DNA of 18,125 nucleotides from Bacteroidales bacterium (GCA_004554665.1 SFKY01000051.1:1-18125); one strand, 5' to 3'. Shown: positions 1 to 8,452, numbered from the stretch's first letter. The notes: a model not told the origin generated them from the letters alone. Numbers and translations are program-made.

Positions 1-1
1 T

Positions 2-238
2 TCCTCATTGAAACTCAAACAAATCTACTGGGAGAGTGCAAACAAGTATATATACTCATATAGGTCGGATCCATTCGAATCCACATCGCCATTAGAGAAG
101 GAAACCTTCATTCCACTCGTGTATTATTCTTCATTCTGGTATGATGCGGAGGATAAGGTAACCCGCTGTTGCGGTAATATCTCTGACATTACCCCAAACA
201 GTCCTCATTATTACATTCTCGGAATCAAATTTTATTAG
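2..238 (+). CDS. Hypothetical protein, 3' part (runs in from upstream)
   Basis: The reading frame is open to the left edge of the window, so this is probably the C-terminal ~79 residues of a longer protein; the only start seen inside is a TTG at 8. The product is rich in aromatic residues (YWESANKYIYSY, YYSSFWYD, HYYILGIKFY) and has a CC pair (RCCGN). It has no predicted membrane segment. I do not recognise the family. It ends three bases before the next small ORF, which suggests they were one transcript. Base composition is more AT-rich than the metabolic genes further right, which fits an accessory origin. Function unknown. Confidence 0.4.
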   Translation, partial: SSLKLKQIYWESANKYIYSYRSDPFESTSPLEKETFIPLVYYSSFWYDAEDKVTRCCGNISDITPNSPHYYILGIKFY

Positions 239-241
239 AAC

Positions 242-346
242 ATGATTACATTCAAAGACACCGACCTCCGCGAAGCACTACGCCGCAAATACGCTAATAC
301 ACCGACATTGCCCGCAGACTTCATGGAGAAGATGAAACTCAAATAA
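242..346 (+). pseudogene. 34-aa ORF resembling the N-terminus of a Bacteroidales small protein; truncated
   Basis: ATG at 242 to TAA at 344-346, too short for usual gene calls. The peptide reads FKDTDLREALRRKYANTP followed by TLPADFMEKM. From memory, this pattern (LR-ALRRKYA-TP-LPADF) opens many Prevotella/Bacteroides proteins encoded next to ECF sigma factors, where a membrane segment and a longer C-terminal part follow. Here a stop comes directly after EKMKLK, so I read it as a truncated remnant. The family link is recall, not a search result. It starts 4 bases after the previous ORF's stop. Confidence 0.4.
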
Positions 347-368
347 CAATTCGTGACCCATTCACTTT

Positions 369-554
369 ATGTCAAACTTTCAAAAAACAGTAAGGATTAT
401 GGAGAGCCCAACATTACCTACCAACTGGCTGGCAGCGCTGAGCAACGCCAACCACGACGGCACGACACAGCAGATTGACGATGCCGTCGGAAACTTCGAG
501 ACCGAGAACCAGGTGTTCCTGCAGAAGACCTGTTTCATAACAGAAGTAGTATAG
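369..554 (+). CDS. Small hypothetical protein (61 aa)
   Basis: ATG at 369 (a second ATG at 399) to a stop at 552-554. The central part, PTNWLAALSNANHDGTTQQ then IDDAVGNFETENQVFLQKT, has the even composition of a real soluble helical protein, while the last residues (CFITEVV) look like a run-out after a break. There is no signal peptide or membrane segment. It may be a fragment of a longer gene from the same degraded region as its two left neighbours. I do not recognise the family and assign no function. Confidence 0.35.
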   Translation: MSNFQKTVRIMESPTLPTNWLAALSNANHDGTTQQIDDAVGNFETENQVFLQKTCFITEVV

Positions 555-699
555 GTCACAAAAATCAAAGGCTATATTATAGTTAAATGGTAAGTCTATC
601 ATTTTGCAAACTAACACAATTCAATTCAGTATAAATGGGGCGATAGCTCGTTAAATAATGTTATCACGCCAAAAACACGCCAAAAATTTCGTGAACGCC
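555..699. other. AT-rich non-coding stretch with three copies of ACGCCAAAAA
   Basis: No credible gene. Three perfect 10-bp direct repeats ACGCCAAAAA lie at 666-675, 677-686 and 695-704. Short direct repeats next to a tRNA 3' end can be arm-type binding sites of a tyrosine integrase, but no integrase gene is visible in the window, so this is only suggestive. The last copy overlaps the A-tract that serves as the U-tract of the tRNA terminator on the other strand. Confidence 0.45.
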
Positions 700-731
700 A
701 AAAAGAAAAGGTGGCCGATTACTCGACCACC
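700..731 (-). terminator. Rho-independent terminator of the tRNA-Pro transcript
   Basis: On the minus strand a hairpin with arms 731-723 and 718-710 (GGTGGTCGA / TCGGCCACC, one mismatch) and a four-base loop is followed by TTTTCTTTTT (709-700). It sits about 92 bases downstream of the tRNA 3' end and ends that transcript before the accessory region. Confidence 0.75.
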
Positions 732-823
732 ATGCTTTACAACGTACTGACTGTCAGGAACTTATTGTCAGCTTGTTTTAAGCGGTTGCAGGGCCAACTC
801 CTGCGATTGACAACCTTGCGTTG

Positions 824-896
824 TCGGGATGAGGCGACTCGAACGCCCGACCCCTACGTCCCGAACGTAGTGCGCTACCAACTGCGCTACATCCCG
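824..896 (-). tRNA. tRNA-Pro (anticodon CGG)
   Basis: Read on the minus strand, 73 nt fold into a full cloverleaf. Acceptor CGGGATG pairs with CATCCCG, D stem GCGC/GCGC with GG in the loop, anticodon stem CTACG/CGTAG with loop TTCGGGA (anticodon CGG at 863-861), five-base variable loop, T stem GGGCG/CGCCT with loop TTCGAGT, discriminator A. The first base C1 pairing with G72 and the CGG anticodon identify proline. CCA is not encoded. A TATCTTTG box lies about 10 bases upstream, giving a very short 5' leader. Confidence 0.95.
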
Positions 897-906
897 ATTG
901 CGGTTG

Positions 907-914
907 CAAAGATA
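907..914 (-). promoter_or_regulatory. -7 box of the tRNA-Pro promoter
   Basis: TATCTTTG on the minus strand matches the Bacteroidetes -7 consensus TAnnTTTG. The start point would fall at about 900, a few bases before the mature tRNA 5' end at 896. No clear -33 TTTG element is seen. Confidence 0.65.
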
Positions 915-954
915 CTTCAAATTTATGAAACAGCGGCATTTTTACCTGAAAAAA

Positions 955-986
955 ATTGCCTAAGTGCTGCAAAAAGGCTAACTTTG
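955..986 (+). promoter_or_regulatory. Promoter of the DUF4838 gene
   Basis: ATTG at 955-958 and TAACTTTG at 979-986 match the Bacteroidetes -33 (TTTG) and -7 (TAnnTTTG) elements, with 20 bases between. Predicted start near 993 gives a 5' leader of about 60 bases. It is the only promoter in the window with a recognisable -33 element at the right distance. Confidence 0.65.
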
Positions 987-1051
987 TGAAAAATATCTGC
1001 CTGTGGGCGGATTTTTAATCGTGATTGCTATTAACTCAAAAACCTATTTGT

Positions 1052-3247
1052 ATGATCCGTATACTTCGAATCCTTGTTTTGACCGTGGCCATTGGACTGT
1101 GTGCTGTGGCACATGCGCAGCTCACGTTGGTGAAAGGCGGCAAGGCCAAGGCTGCTATCGTGCTGGCCGACGACAATGCGACCAACCGTGAGGCCGCAGA
1201 ACTTCTCAACTTCTTCATTCAGAAAACCTCCGGGGCCTCCCTGCCCATCGTACAGGGAAAACCGTCGCGCGGCGCAGTCGTTATCGGCGAGCCTACTACC
1301 GAGGCTGGTTATGAGGGATTCATGCTCCACTGCCACGACGGCAACCTGCACATCCAGTCGGGAGGCGGCAGGGGTGCCATCTATGGGGTGGCCACCCTGC
1401 TCGAGCAGTGGTTGGGTGTGGCTTATTATGCCTACGAAGCTTATACCGTGACCCCTTCGTCCACCTTGCAGGTGCCCGCCATCCGCCATGCAGAGACACC
1501 CGCTTTCCGGTTCCGTCAGACGTTCAGTTACGGTTGTGAGGATCCGCGCTATGTACGTTGGTTCCGGCTCAACCGCCACGACGAGGTCTTTGCCGGCAAC
1601 CTATGGGTACATACCTTCAACCGCATCCTGCCTGCGGCTGTCTACGGCAAGTCGCATCCCGAGTATTATTCGTATATCAATGGGCAGCGCCGCCCCGGCG
1701 AGCATAGCCAGTGGTGCCTGTCCAATCCGGATGTTTTCCGGCTCGCTGTGCAGAAGATAGATTCCATCTTCCGCGCCCATCCCGGCATGGAGATGATCAG
1801 TGTGAGCCAGAACGACGGCAACAACACCTACTGCCAGTGCCCCGAGTGCAGCAAGGTCGATGCCTACGAGGGCTCTCCTGCTGGATCGCTCATCCGTTTT
1901 GTCAACCGCTTGGCCGAACGATTCCCCGACAAGCAGTTTTCCACCCTTGCCTATCTCTTCAGCATGCATCCGCCGAAGCACGTGCGGCCGTTGCCGAATG
2001 TGAACATCATGCTCTGCGACATAGACTGCAAGCGTGAGGTGCCACTCACCGACAATGCGTCGGGCAGGGACTTTGTGAGCGCGCTGGAGGGTTGGTCGCG
2101 TATATCCGACAACATATTCGTGTGGGATTACGGCATCAACTTCGACAACATGGTGGCCCCATTCCCCAACTTCCATATCCTCCAGCCCAACCTCCAGCTC
2201 TTCCACCGCCACCATGCTACGATGGTGTTTGAGCAAGCTAACGGAGGGCGACAGCGCGGTACCGATTTCGGAGAGCTGAGGGCGTATATGTATGCCAAAC
2301 TGATGTGGAATCCCTATCAGGATGCCGACTCGCTCATGCAGACTTTCCTCCAGGGCTACTATGGAGCGGCTGCTCCCCATCTCTATCGCTACCTGCAGAT
2401 GCAGCAGGGGGCGCTGCTCTCGGCCGATGTGCCGCTGTGGATCTACGATTCGCCCATCTCGCACAAGGATGGCATGCTCAACGACCGGCTGATGAAGGTC
2501 TACGACGAGCTGTTCGACAAGGCAGAGGCTGCCGTGCAGGCCGATTCGGTGCTGCTGGGACGTGTACAGACAGCCCGTCTCCCCCTGCGTTACAGTCAGC
2601 TTGAGATTGCGCGTACCCGTCAGGGCGGTGACGCACGCCGTATCAGCGAACAGCTCGATATCTTTGAGAACCATTGTAACCGCTATGGCATCACCAGTCT
2701 CAACGAGCGCAACAACCTGGCTACAGACTACTGCCGCCTGTATCGTAGCCGTTTCCTGCCCCGTCCCAACACCAACAAGGCTGCCGGGGCCAAGGTCATC
2801 TGGCATCAGGCACCAGCCCCGCGCTATCAGTCTATTGCCGACAAGGCGCTCACCGATGGTCTCTACGGCGGTACCACGTTTGTTGAGAGTTGGGTAGGAT
2901 GGGAAGGCTGTGATGCCGACTTCTTGCTCGACATGGGAAGCGACCAGCAGGTCAGCCGCATTACCACCGATTTTCTCCATCAGCTCGGAGCGTGGGTGCT
3001 CCAGCCGCGTAGCGTGGACTATGCCTATTCCACCGATGGCGAGACTTATCATCCTTTCGGCACGCACACCTTTGCCGACGACCGCGATGCCTCCGTCAAG
3101 TTTGTCCCGGCTACCGTCAGCGTGGCAGCACCTGTCACGGCCCGCTATGTCCGCGTGGTGGTGCACGGTCTGGGACTCTGTCCCTCATGGCACTATGGCG
3201 TAGGCTATCCCGCCTGGTTCTTTATCGACGAGGTGACGGTAGAGTAG
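1052..3247 (+). CDS. Secreted DUF4838 (alpha-glucuronidase-like) protein with C-terminal discoidin-like domain
   Basis: I chose the ATG at 1052 because it opens a signal peptide (MIRILRILVLTVAIGLCAVA, cut after AHA before QLTL); the frame also runs up to a TTG at 1025. Product 731 aa. Residues ~25-135 resemble the N-terminal domain of GH67-type alpha-glucuronidases (NREAAELLNFFIQKTSG, then GGRGAIYGVATLLEQWLG). Residues ~140-460 match the DUF4838 pattern, including a YCQCPECSKVD motif and SLIRFVNRLAERFPDKQ. The last ~150 residues (ADKALTDGLYGG, VDYAYSTDGETYHPFG, ARYVRVVVHGLG) look like an F5/8 type C (discoidin) carbohydrate-binding fold. The substrate is unknown; a role in glycan breakdown is inferred from architecture. 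It is monocistronic, with its own promoter and a strong terminator. Confidence 0.85.
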   Translation: MIRILRILVLTVAIGLCAVAHAQLTLVKGGKAKAAIVLADDNATNREAAELLNFFIQKTSGASLPIVQGKPSRGAVVIGEPTTEAGYEGFMLHCHDGNLHIQSGGGRGAIYGVATLLEQWLGVAYYAYEAYTVTPSSTLQVPAIRHAETPAFRFRQTFSYGCEDPRYVRWFRLNRHDEVFAGNLWVHTFNRILPAAVYGKSHPEYYSYINGQRRPGEHSQWCLSNPDVFRLAVQKIDSIFRAHPGMEMISVSQNDGNNTYCQCPECSKVDAYEGSPAGSLIRFVNRLAERFPDKQFSTLAYLFSMHPPKHVRPLPNVNIMLCDIDCKREVPLTDNASGRDFVSALEGWSRISDNIFVWDYGINFDNMVAPFPNFHILQPNLQLFHRHHATMVFEQANGGRQRGTDFGELRAYMYAKLMWNPYQDADSLMQTFLQGYYGAAAPHLYRYLQMQQGALLSADVPLWIYDSPISHKDGMLNDRLMKVYDELFDKAEAAVQADSVLLGRVQTARLPLRYSQLEIARTRQGGDARRISEQLDIFENHCNRYGITSLNERNNLATDYCRLYRSRFLPRPNTNKAAGAKVIWHQAPAPRYQSIADKALTDGLYGGTTFVESWVGWEGCDADFLLDMGSDQQVSRITTDFLHQLGAWVLQPRSVDYAYSTDGETYHPFGTHTFADDRDASVKFVPATVSVAAPVTARYVRVVVHGLGLCPSWHYGVGYPAWFFIDEVTVE

Positions 3248-3267
3248 GCGGATCAGTAATTGATGAT

Positions 3268-3323
3268 TGCCACGAAAAAAAGGTGACGATGGTTCCGGCC
3301 ATTGTCACCCTTTTTTCGTGGCA
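3268..3323. terminator. Bidirectional terminator between the DUF4838 gene and murF
   Basis: Two 25-base arms (3268-3292 and 3299-3323) with a six-base loop (TTCCGG) are nearly perfectly complementary. The arms carry A7 and T6 runs, so both strands end a GC-rich stem (GGTGAC / GTCACC) with a U-tract. It separates two converging genes. Confidence 0.85.
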
Positions 3324-3380
3324 AGTATGTGTGAGAAACACGGTTTCTGTCACATCCGCTTCCTCCGCGAGAGGCAGTCT

Positions 3381-4688
<1,308 letters not shown>

Positions 4689-4711
4689 TGTCTTTGTAAG
4701 TTTTGTCATCG

Positions 4712-4719
4712 CAAAAGTA
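4712..4719 (-). promoter_or_regulatory. -7 box of the murF promoter
   Basis: TACTTTTG on the minus strand fits TAnnTTTG. It places the murF transcript start between the ATG at 4709 and the ATG at 4688, which decides the translation start in favour of 4688. No convincing -33 element. Confidence 0.6.
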
Positions 4720-4769
4720 CAAAAAATATCTGTCCCTTGCTTATGATTCGCGGAAAATGTTGAGAATAA

Positions 4770-4793
4770 GTGCCACGAAGCGGTCGTTGGCAC
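4770..4793. repeat. Inverted repeat in the murF/GH3 divergent promoter region
   Basis: GTGCCACGA (4770-4778) and TCGTTGGCAC (4784-4793) are complementary apart from one bulged base, around the loop AGCGG. It lies about 50 bases upstream of the murF -7 box and 70 upstream of the GH3 -7 box, with no U-tract on either side. It could be a regulator site rather than a terminator. No regulator can be named. Confidence 0.4.
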
Positions 4794-4862
4794 CTTGGAA
4801 GCCTTTGTCGACTTTAACATAAATTAATTGGGTGAAAACGTGTCGCATAAGGCTAAAAATCG

Positions 4863-4870
4863 TATTTTTG
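4863..4870 (+). promoter_or_regulatory. -7 box of the GH3 gene promoter
   Basis: TATTTTTG fits TAnnTTTG. The predicted start near 4877 leaves a leader of about 43-52 bases before the GH3 start codon. Confidence 0.55.
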
Positions 4871-4919
4871 CAACTACATAGCATCATATCATCCTTAGTA
4901 TATAACGAATATCTGAAAA

Positions 4920-7220
4920 ATGACTATCATGAAGCAAACTATCTTCGTGTTGTTGCTCCTGTTCGTAGGGAGAGCGCAGCACATGCAGGCGCAGCGTCCG
5001 GCTTATCTTGATGCATCACAGCCTATCGAAAAACGAGTAGAGAGTGCCTTGAGTCTGATGACATTGGACGAGAAAATCAGAATTATCCACGCCCAGAGCA
5101 AGTTTTCGGCTGCCGGCGTGCCCCGTCTCGGCATCCCCGATTTATGGACATCCGACGGTCCGCATGGTGTGCGCGCCAATACCTTGTGGGACAAGTGGGG
5201 ACAGGCAGGCCAGACCAATGACTCGTGTGTGGCGTTCCCGGCACTTACCTGTCTGGCGGCTACGTTCTCCACCGACATGGCCCTGCGCTACGGTACCGTG
5301 CTTGGCGAGGAGGCGCTCTACAGGTCCAAGGACATGATTCTGGGCCCGGGTGTGAACATCAACCGTACTCCCCTCAACGGGCGCAACTTCGAGTACATGG
5401 GCGAAGACCCCTTCTTGGCCGCCCGTCTGTGCGTGCCTTACATCCAAGGCGTGCAGGCCAATGGCGTGTCGGCCTGCGTGAAGCATTTTGCGCTCAACAA
5501 TGACGAGGAATACCGTACGAAGGTGAACGTGACCGTATCCGACCGTGCGCTCCGCGAAATCTATCTGCCCGCTTTCGAGGCCGCCGTCAAGGAGGCAGGC
5601 GTGTGGGGCGTGATGGGTGCCTACAATCTGTACGACGGACAATACTGTTGCCACAACGAGGTGCTGCTCAACCGCATCCTGAAGCAGGAGTGGGGATTTG
5701 ACGGCGTGGTGGTGAGCGACTGGGGAGGCTGCCGCAACACCACACAGGCTGCCCGCAACGGGCTCGACATGGAGTTTGGCTCTTATACGGACGGTCTGGC
5801 CAAGGGCAAGGCCAACGCCTATGACTATTATTATCTCGCCCTGCCCTACAAGCGTGCCCTTCTCGAGGGCAAACTCGACATGAAGGAGCTGGATGATAAG
5901 GTGCGCCGCGTGCTGCGCCTCCATTTCCGCACCACCATGAATCCCCATCGGGGCCACGGCTACCTCTGCTCGGAAGACCACTATGAGGCCGCCTGCACCA
6001 TCGGCGAAGAGGGCGTGGTGCTGCTGCAAAACAAGGGCTCGCTGCTCCCCATGCGCAACTACAAGAATCGCCGGGTGCTGGTAGTGGGCGAGAATGCGGT
6101 GAAGATGATGACCGTGGGCGGCGGCTCGTCGTCGCTCAAGGTGCAGCGCGAAGTCTCTCCGCTCGACGGACTGCGCCGACTTATGGCCCAGTTGTGTCCT
6201 GATGTGACGGTAGACTATGAGTGTGGCTATGTGAGTGGAGCCGACAGCAGCCAAGATGGCATTTCATCGGGAGACAAAGAGGCGGAAAGCCGCTCGGCAG
6301 AGCAACTGATGGCCGATGCAGTGGCCAAGGCCAAGGGCGCAGACTATGTGATCTTTGTGGGTGGACTGAACAAGAGCGACTATCAAGACTGCGAGGGGCA
6401 CGACCGCAAGGCACTGGAGCTGCCCTATGGGCAAGATGCCGTAGTGGCAGCGCTGGTGAAGGCCAACCCCAATGTGGTGTTCGTCAACCTGTCGGGCGCT
6501 GCCGTAGCCATGCCGTGGCGCAACAGCGTGAAGGCTGTCGTTCAGGCGTGGTACTTGGGCTCCGAGGCCGGCACCGTGATAGCCCGCATCCTGACGGGAG
6601 AAGCCAACCCGTCGGGCAAACTACCCTTTACATGGATGGAGCGGCTCGACGATTATGGCTCGCATGCCCTCGGCACCTATCCCGGCACCTGGTACGACAC
6701 CCCACCTTTCTATGACGAGAGGCTGGGCCGCAATGTCACCGTCGGGTATAAGAAACTCATCCATGAGGACTACAAGGAGGGCATCTATGTGGGCTACCGA
6801 TGGGCCGACAAGCACGGCATACGTCCGGCATTTGCTTTCGGTCACGGTCTGTCGTACACCTCTTTCCGCCTGTCAGACCTGCGTGTGTCGCAGCCGGTGA
6901 TGCCGGCCAACGGCCAACTCGCCTTTACCGTGAACGTGAAGAATACGGGAAAGCGCGCCGGTGCCGAAGTGGTACAGCTCTATATCCACGACGATGAGGC
7001 CAGCGTGGATCGCCCGTACAAAGAACTCAAGGCGTTTGCCAAAGTGTGGCTGCAACCGGGTGAGGACCGCGATGTGACCCTCACCATAGACCGTCGCGCC
7101 CTGAGTTTCTGGGGCGAGTCGCAGCACGATTGGGTGCTGGAGCCGGGTACGTTCACGGCTCTCGTGGGAACGGCGGCCGACAACCTTCCCCTCAAGGCTT
7201 CGTTTAAAGTGGCGGAATAG
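4920..7220 (+). CDS. Secreted glycoside hydrolase family 3 protein (beta-glucosidase type)
   Basis: 766 aa from the ATG at 4920; an ATG at 4929 would give a cleaner signal peptide (MKQTIFVLLLLFVGRAQ, cut near MQA before QRPAY) and cannot be excluded. The GH3 TIM-barrel domain is clear: TSDGPHGVR (~78-85), GPGVNINRTPLNGRNFEYMGEDP (~142-164), KHFALNNDE (188-196), and VVVSDWGG with the presumed nucleophile Asp267. The GH3 C-terminal sandwich domain follows (GEEGVVLLQNKGSLLP; GGLNKSDYQDCEGHDR), then a fibronectin III-like end (FAFGHGLSYTSF, KNTGKRAGAEVVQLY). It hydrolyses non-reducing-end beta-linked sugars. GH3 includes glucosidases, xylosidases and N-acetylglucosaminidases, so the exact substrate is open. 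There is no susC/susD pair beside it, so it is not part of a visible polysaccharide utilisation locus. Confidence 0.93.
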   Translation: MTIMKQTIFVLLLLFVGRAQHMQAQRPAYLDASQPIEKRVESALSLMTLDEKIRIIHAQSKFSAAGVPRLGIPDLWTSDGPHGVRANTLWDKWGQAGQTNDSCVAFPALTCLAATFSTDMALRYGTVLGEEALYRSKDMILGPGVNINRTPLNGRNFEYMGEDPFLAARLCVPYIQGVQANGVSACVKHFALNNDEEYRTKVNVTVSDRALREIYLPAFEAAVKEAGVWGVMGAYNLYDGQYCCHNEVLLNRILKQEWGFDGVVVSDWGGCRNTTQAARNGLDMEFGSYTDGLAKGKANAYDYYYLALPYKRALLEGKLDMKELDDKVRRVLRLHFRTTMNPHRGHGYLCSEDHYEAACTIGEEGVVLLQNKGSLLPMRNYKNRRVLVVGENAVKMMTVGGGSSSLKVQREVSPLDGLRRLMAQLCPDVTVDYECGYVSGADSSQDGISSGDKEAESRSAEQLMADAVAKAKGADYVIFVGGLNKSDYQDCEGHDRKALELPYGQDAVVAALVKANPNVVFVNLSGAAVAMPWRNSVKAVVQAWYLGSEAGTVIARILTGEANPSGKLPFTWMERLDDYGSHALGTYPGTWYDTPPFYDERLGRNVTVGYKKLIHEDYKEGIYVGYRWADKHGIRPAFAFGHGLSYTSFRLSDLRVSQPVMPANGQLAFTVNVKNTGKRAGAEVVQLYIHDDEASVDRPYKELKAFAKVWLQPGEDRDVTLTIDRRALSFWGESQHDWVLEPGTFTALVGTAADNLPLKASFKVAE

Positions 7221-7277
7221 GTTGATGAAAAGGTCACACGCACCATGCGTGCGGCGGCCGAAATGATATATCTATTG

Positions 7278-7318
7278 GCTAAAGGTGGCGTTTACGGGTC
7301 GTAAATGCCACCTTTAGC
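7278..7318. repeat. Palindromic intergenic repeat, copy 1
   Basis: Arms of 19 bases (7278-7296 and 7300-7318) around the loop GGT, with a single G-T position. The core reads CTAAAGGTGGCGTTTACG. A related sequence lies at 17971-18028. It starts 57 bases after the GH3 stop and has no U-tract, so if transcribed it would be a stable 3' hairpin rather than a classical terminator. Confidence 0.75.
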
Positions 7319-7451
7319 GCGCTAATCATGGTATTTACGGTGGAGATATGCCACAGCCGATTTTTCGGAGTGGCGCACCTCCCGCCGCCGTTTGCAGTCT
7401 GTAGCATGAAAAATAATCGCCTATGGGCTTCGCATACTCGGATTTTTATGC
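7319..7451. other. Intergenic sequence upstream of folP
   Basis: No gene is seen. It contains a diverged echo of the neighbouring repeat (ATTTACGGTGGAGATATGCCAC, within 7331-7353) and a GC-rich segment around 7365-7390. The folP promoter box follows at 7452. Confidence 0.4.
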
Positions 7452-7459
7452 TAACTTTG
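7452..7459 (+). promoter_or_regulatory. -7 box of the folP-cdaA promoter
   Basis: TAACTTTG fits TAnnTTTG, identical to the box of the DUF4838 gene. A start near 7466 gives a leader of about 52 bases. No equivalent box is seen in the folP-cdaA gap, so cdaA probably depends on this promoter. Confidence 0.6.
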
Positions 7460-7517
7460 TCGCTGCATAGGGGCGTGGAGCCGCTATGATGGAAACCTAA
7501 TGTGAGATTATTGACAA

Positions 7518-8348
7518 ATGGAATATACAATCAATGTGAGGGGACGACTCATCGACCTCTGCCAACCGCAGGTGATGGGTATCCTGAATGTCACACCAGA
7601 CAGTTTTTATGAGGGCAGCCGCAAGCAGACGGAGCGTGAGATAGCCGAGCGTGCGGTGGAGATAGTGGAGCAGGGCGGCAGTATGATCGACGTGGGTGCC
7701 TTCTCGACCCGTCCCGGGGCGCAAGAGGTGAGCGCCGACGAGGAGGCGCGCCGCTTGCAGTGGGCGTTGGGCATCGTGCGGAGAGAGGTGCCCGATGCCG
7801 TGGTATCTGTCGACACCTATCGGCCTGCCGTTGCCCGCCGTTGTATCGAGGACTGGGGTGCCGACATCATCAACGACGTGAGCGAGGGCGGCATCACGGG
7901 CATCGTCAACACGCCTATCCACGAGGAGGAGCGCATGTTTGACGTGGTGGGAATGCTGCAGTGCCCGTACATCCTCATGTCTGTGAAACCTACGCTGAAG
8001 GATATGTTGCTCTCATTTGCCGATGAGGTGCAGCAACTGCGCGACCGGGGTTGCAAGGACATCATCCTGGACCCTGGTTTTGGTTTCGGCAAGACTTTGG
8101 AGCAGAATTACCAGTTGATGGCCGGCTTGGAAAAACTGCAAGTGCTTGAATTGCCGGTGCTGGTGGGCGTTTCGCGCAAGTCGATGATATACAAGTTGGT
8201 GGGAGGAGATCCTACTACCTCGTTGGCGGGTACCACCGCACTCCACGCACTGGCCCTCACTAAGGGAGCGAGCATCTTGCGTGTACACGATGTCAAGGAG
8301 GCTGTCGACACGGTGGCAGTGGTGGGCAAAACCCTTGTCAATTCATAA
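7518..8348 (+). CDS. folP: Dihydropteroate synthase FolP
   Basis: Condenses p-aminobenzoate with hydroxymethyl-dihydropterin pyrophosphate in folate synthesis; target of sulfonamides. 276 aa, normal length. DHPS motifs in order: VMGILNVTPDSF (19-30), IDVGAFSTRPG (57-67), VSVDTYR (96-102), DIINDVSEGG (117-125), DIILDPGFGFGKT (181-193), LVGVSRKSMIY (215-225) and the terminal RVHDVKEA (255-262). The usual ESTRPG appears as AFSTRPG, which does not remove the STRPG loop. The last two codons and the stop (AAT TCA TAA) form the start of an ATTCATAATT-like simple repeat, so the C-terminal end may have been reshaped by that repeat. First gene of a unit with cdaA. Confidence 0.96.
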   Translation: MEYTINVRGRLIDLCQPQVMGILNVTPDSFYEGSRKQTEREIAERAVEIVEQGGSMIDVGAFSTRPGAQEVSADEEARRLQWALGIVRREVPDAVVSVDTYRPAVARRCIEDWGADIINDVSEGGITGIVNTPIHEEERMFDVVGMLQCPYILMSVKPTLKDMLLSFADEVQQLRDRGCKDIILDPGFGFGKTLEQNYQLMAGLEKLQVLELPVLVGVSRKSMIYKLVGGDPTTSLAGTTALHALALTKGASILRVHDVKEAVDTVAVVGKTLVNS

Positions 8349-8393
8349 TTTACAATTCACAGTTCATAATTGGGAATTCATCATTCATAATTG
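8341..8393. repeat. Simple repeat tract, degenerate ATTCATAATT
   Basis: Imperfect tandem units: ATTCATAATT, TACAATTCAC, AGTTCATAATT, GGGAATTCATC, ATTCATAATTGG. The tract begins inside the last codons of folP and fills the first half of the 104-base gap to cdaA. Such AATTCATAATT tracts occur between genes in other Bacteroidetes genomes (general recall, not searched). Confidence 0.7.
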
Positions 8394-8452
8394 GACAGTA
8401 TCTCTGTTTGGGCAATATATATGGATAGGGTGTCTTTTACAATTCCTTGCGT

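Noticed and set aside
711..989. 92-codon plus-strand ORF across the tRNA region
   Set aside because: It overlaps the tRNA-Pro gene antisense and both promoter regions; its sequence is a by-product of tRNA and terminator bases.
1601..3166. 521-codon open frame antisense to the DUF4838 gene
   Set aside because: It lies wholly inside a convincing gene on the other strand, has low-complexity His/Val/Arg-rich composition and no recognisable motif; such mirror frames are common in this codon usage.
4689..4820. 44-residue N-terminal extension of MurF
   Set aside because: It runs through the predicted -7 box and transcription start, lacks similarity to MurF N-termini, and METSALYQLY matches the normal beginning.
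5142..6254. 370-codon open frame antisense to the GH3 gene
   Set aside because: It mirrors the GH3 coding frame, shows no family signature and has no promoter box or terminator.
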